Under the pieces are notes generated by a model, which was not told where the DNA came from, ran no database searches, and saw only the letters and a list, made by a program, of their open reading frames with translations. This document shows positions 6,197 to 7,350 of a stretch of 7,350 nucleotides of DNA, in pieces. Position numbers and translations under genes: made by a program. The DNA lies in the NCBI GenBank assembly GCA_031274855.1, contig JAISPO010000059.1, positions 1-7,350 on the forward strand, written 5' to 3'. Origin of the DNA: Zoogloeaceae bacterium (GTDB lineage Bacteria; Pseudomonadota; Gammaproteobacteria; Burkholderiales; Rhodocyclaceae). Positions within the stretch are counted from its first letter, which is position 1. Each line of letters starts with the position of its first letter.

Positions 6197-6983
6197 GCGC
6201 ATTGCCGCCGCCCTGCGCTGGCTCGGCAGCCGCGTAACGGGCCGCCTCTGGCGGCTGGGTTTCGCCGTCCGCTTTTTCCTGATGACCCTGCTGTATTCGG
6301 GAACTGCGCTGCGCCGGTTTTTCCTGACTATCCGCGAGATTTATTTCACCGGCGTCCTGTCGCTCATCATCATTCTGGTTTCGGGCCTGTTCGTCGGCAT
6401 GGTGCTTGGGCTGCAAGGCTACGACACGCTGCAACGCTACGGTTCATCCGAGGCGCTGGGCATTCTGGTGGCGCTGTCGCTGGTACGGGAATTGGGGCCG
6501 GTCGTTTCCGCGCTGCTGTTCGCCAGCCGCGCCGGTTCGGCGATTACCGCCGAAATCGGCTTGATGAAGGCGACCGAACAGTTGTCGGCCATGGAAATGA
6601 TGGCGGTCAATCCGATTGCCCGCGTCGTCGCGCCGCGTTTCTGGGCCGGCGTGATTTCCATGCCGCTGCTGGCCGCGCTGTTCTCGGCCATGGGCGTATT
6701 CGGCGGCTATCTGGTCGGCGTCAAGCTGATCGGCGTCGATGAAGGATCGTTCTGGTCGCAGATGCAGGCGACTGTCGATTTCCGCGAGGACATCATGAAC
6801 GGCGTCATCAAGAGCGCCGTATTTGGTGTTATTGTCAGTTGGATTGCCGTTTTCGAAGGCTACGATGCCGATCCGACGGCTGAGGGCGTTTCGCGCGCGA
6901 CCACGCGCACGGTCGTCACCTCATCGTTGGCGATACTGGCAGCCGACTTTATTCTTACCGCTTTTATGTTTCGAGGTGCATGA
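6189..6983 (+). CDS. mlaE: MlaE, permease of the Mla phospholipid transport ABC complex
   Basis: This 264-residue inner-membrane permease dimerises in the MlaFEDB complex and holds the lipid path between MlaF below and the MlaD ring above. An amphipathic, basic N-terminal stretch (1-50) is followed by hydrophobic segments near 55-75, 90-112, 153-178, 207-222 and 244-262. The family signature is clear at 97-142: SLVRELGPVVSALLFASRAG, then AEIGLMKATEQLSAMEMM and the conserved NPI. The frame is open further upstream to 6048, but the ATG at 6189 gives the normal MlaE length and start, so the longer reading would lie wholly within mlaF. That ATG overlaps the last codons of mlaF by 8 bp, which points to translational coupling. 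The stop TGA overlaps the mlaD ATG by one base. Confidence 0.95.
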   Translation: MLERIAAALRWLGSRVTGRLWRLGFAVRFFLMTLLYSGTALRRFFLTIREIYFTGVLSLIIILVSGLFVGMVLGLQGYDTLQRYGSSEALGILVALSLVRELGPVVSALLFASRAGSAITAEIGLMKATEQLSAMEMMAVNPIARVVAPRFWAGVISMPLLAALFSAMGVFGGYLVGVKLIGVDEGSFWSQMQATVDFREDIMNGVIKSAVFGVIVSWIAVFEGYDADPTAEGVSRATTRTVVTSSLAILAADFILTAFMFRGA

Positions 6984-7350
6984 TGAATCGCATGACACTG
7001 GATCTTTGGGTTGGCATGTTTGTCGCTGTGGGGCTGGTTTCACTGGTTTTCCTTGCCATGAAGGTAGGGAATCTGAGCGGTTCCAGCGCCGGCGAAACCT
7101 ACCGGCTCGAAGCCAAATTCGACAATATCGGCGGGCTGAAAGTGCGCGCGCCGGTGAAAACTGCCGGCGTGGTCGTCGGGCGCGTCGCGGAAGTCCGGTT
7201 CGACCCGGAGAACTATGTGGCTGTCGTGGGCATGCGGCTCGATGCCCGCTACCATTTTCCGCGTGACACTTTCGCTTCCATCATGACATCGGGATTGCTG
7301 GGCGAGCAGTACATCGGTTTCGATGTGGGCGGCGATACGGCGATGCTCAA
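6983..7350 (+). CDS. mlaD: MlaD, MCE-domain lipid-binding subunit, N-terminal part (runs off the right edge)
   Basis: The window holds 122 complete codons and no stop. MlaD is anchored in the inner membrane and forms a hexameric MCE ring in the periplasm that passes phospholipids between MlaFE and MlaC. A single N-terminal transmembrane segment covers about residues 8-26 (LWVGMFVAVGLVSLVFLAM). The MCE domain starts near residue 37 (YRLEAKFDNIGGLKVRAPVK, then TAGVVVGRV) and continues to FASIMTSGLLGEQYIGFDVG near the edge, all typical of MlaD. Two in-frame ATGs lie side by side at 6980 and 6983. I chose 6983 because the GAGG at 6973-6976 is then 6 bases upstream and the start overlaps the mlaE stop as TGATG. 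Starting at 6980 would add one Met. Confidence 0.94.
   Translation, partial: MNRMTLDLWVGMFVAVGLVSLVFLAMKVGNLSGSSAGETYRLEAKFDNIGGLKVRAPVKTAGVVVGRVAEVRFDPENYVAVVGMRLDARYHFPRDTFASIMTSGLLGEQYIGFDVGGDTAML

Overview
The window looks like ordinary chromosome of a GC-rich betaproteobacterium. The Rhodocyclales or a neighbouring order is my best guess, from protein style and codon use only; no rRNA or other marker gene is present. It holds two divergent gene blocks separated by one intergenic region of about 220 bp. I see no tRNA, rRNA, CRISPR array, insertion sequence or prophage gene.

Positions 1-5153, minus strand, carry part of a type IV pilus or pseudopilus assembly cluster of the MSHA (Msh) type. 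Reading in the direction of transcription, the order is an MshM/ExeA-like AAA+ ATPase fused to a membrane segment and a SPOR-like C-terminus (5153-3675), an MshL-type lipoprotein secretin (3626-1785), an MshE/GspE-type assembly ATPase with an MshEN-like N-terminus (1756-32), and the first ten codons of a GspF/MshG-like platform protein that runs off the left edge (32-1). Spacings of 48 bp, 28 bp and a 1-bp overlap suggest one operon. Together the products would supply the outer-membrane pore, a factor that helps the pore pass the peptidoglycan, the cytoplasmic motor and the inner-membrane platform. Pilin genes should lie beyond the left edge.

Positions 5154-5371 form the divergent promoter region. 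It contains helically phased AATTT tracts, two -10-like hexamers facing the plus strand and a short GC-rich dyad.

Positions 5372-7350, plus strand, carry the start of an mla operon for retrograde phospholipid transport and outer-membrane lipid asymmetry: mlaF (ABC ATPase), mlaE (permease) and the first 122 codons of mlaD (MCE substrate-binding protein). The genes overlap by 8 bp and 1 bp, so translational coupling is likely. mlaC, mlaB or mlaA may follow beyond the right edge.

I find no clearly undescribed system. The points most worth a second look are the SPOR-like fusion on the MshM-type ATPase, the altered c-di-GMP-motif residues in the MshEN-like region, and a perfect 27-bp tandem duplication in the linker of the MshM-like gene.
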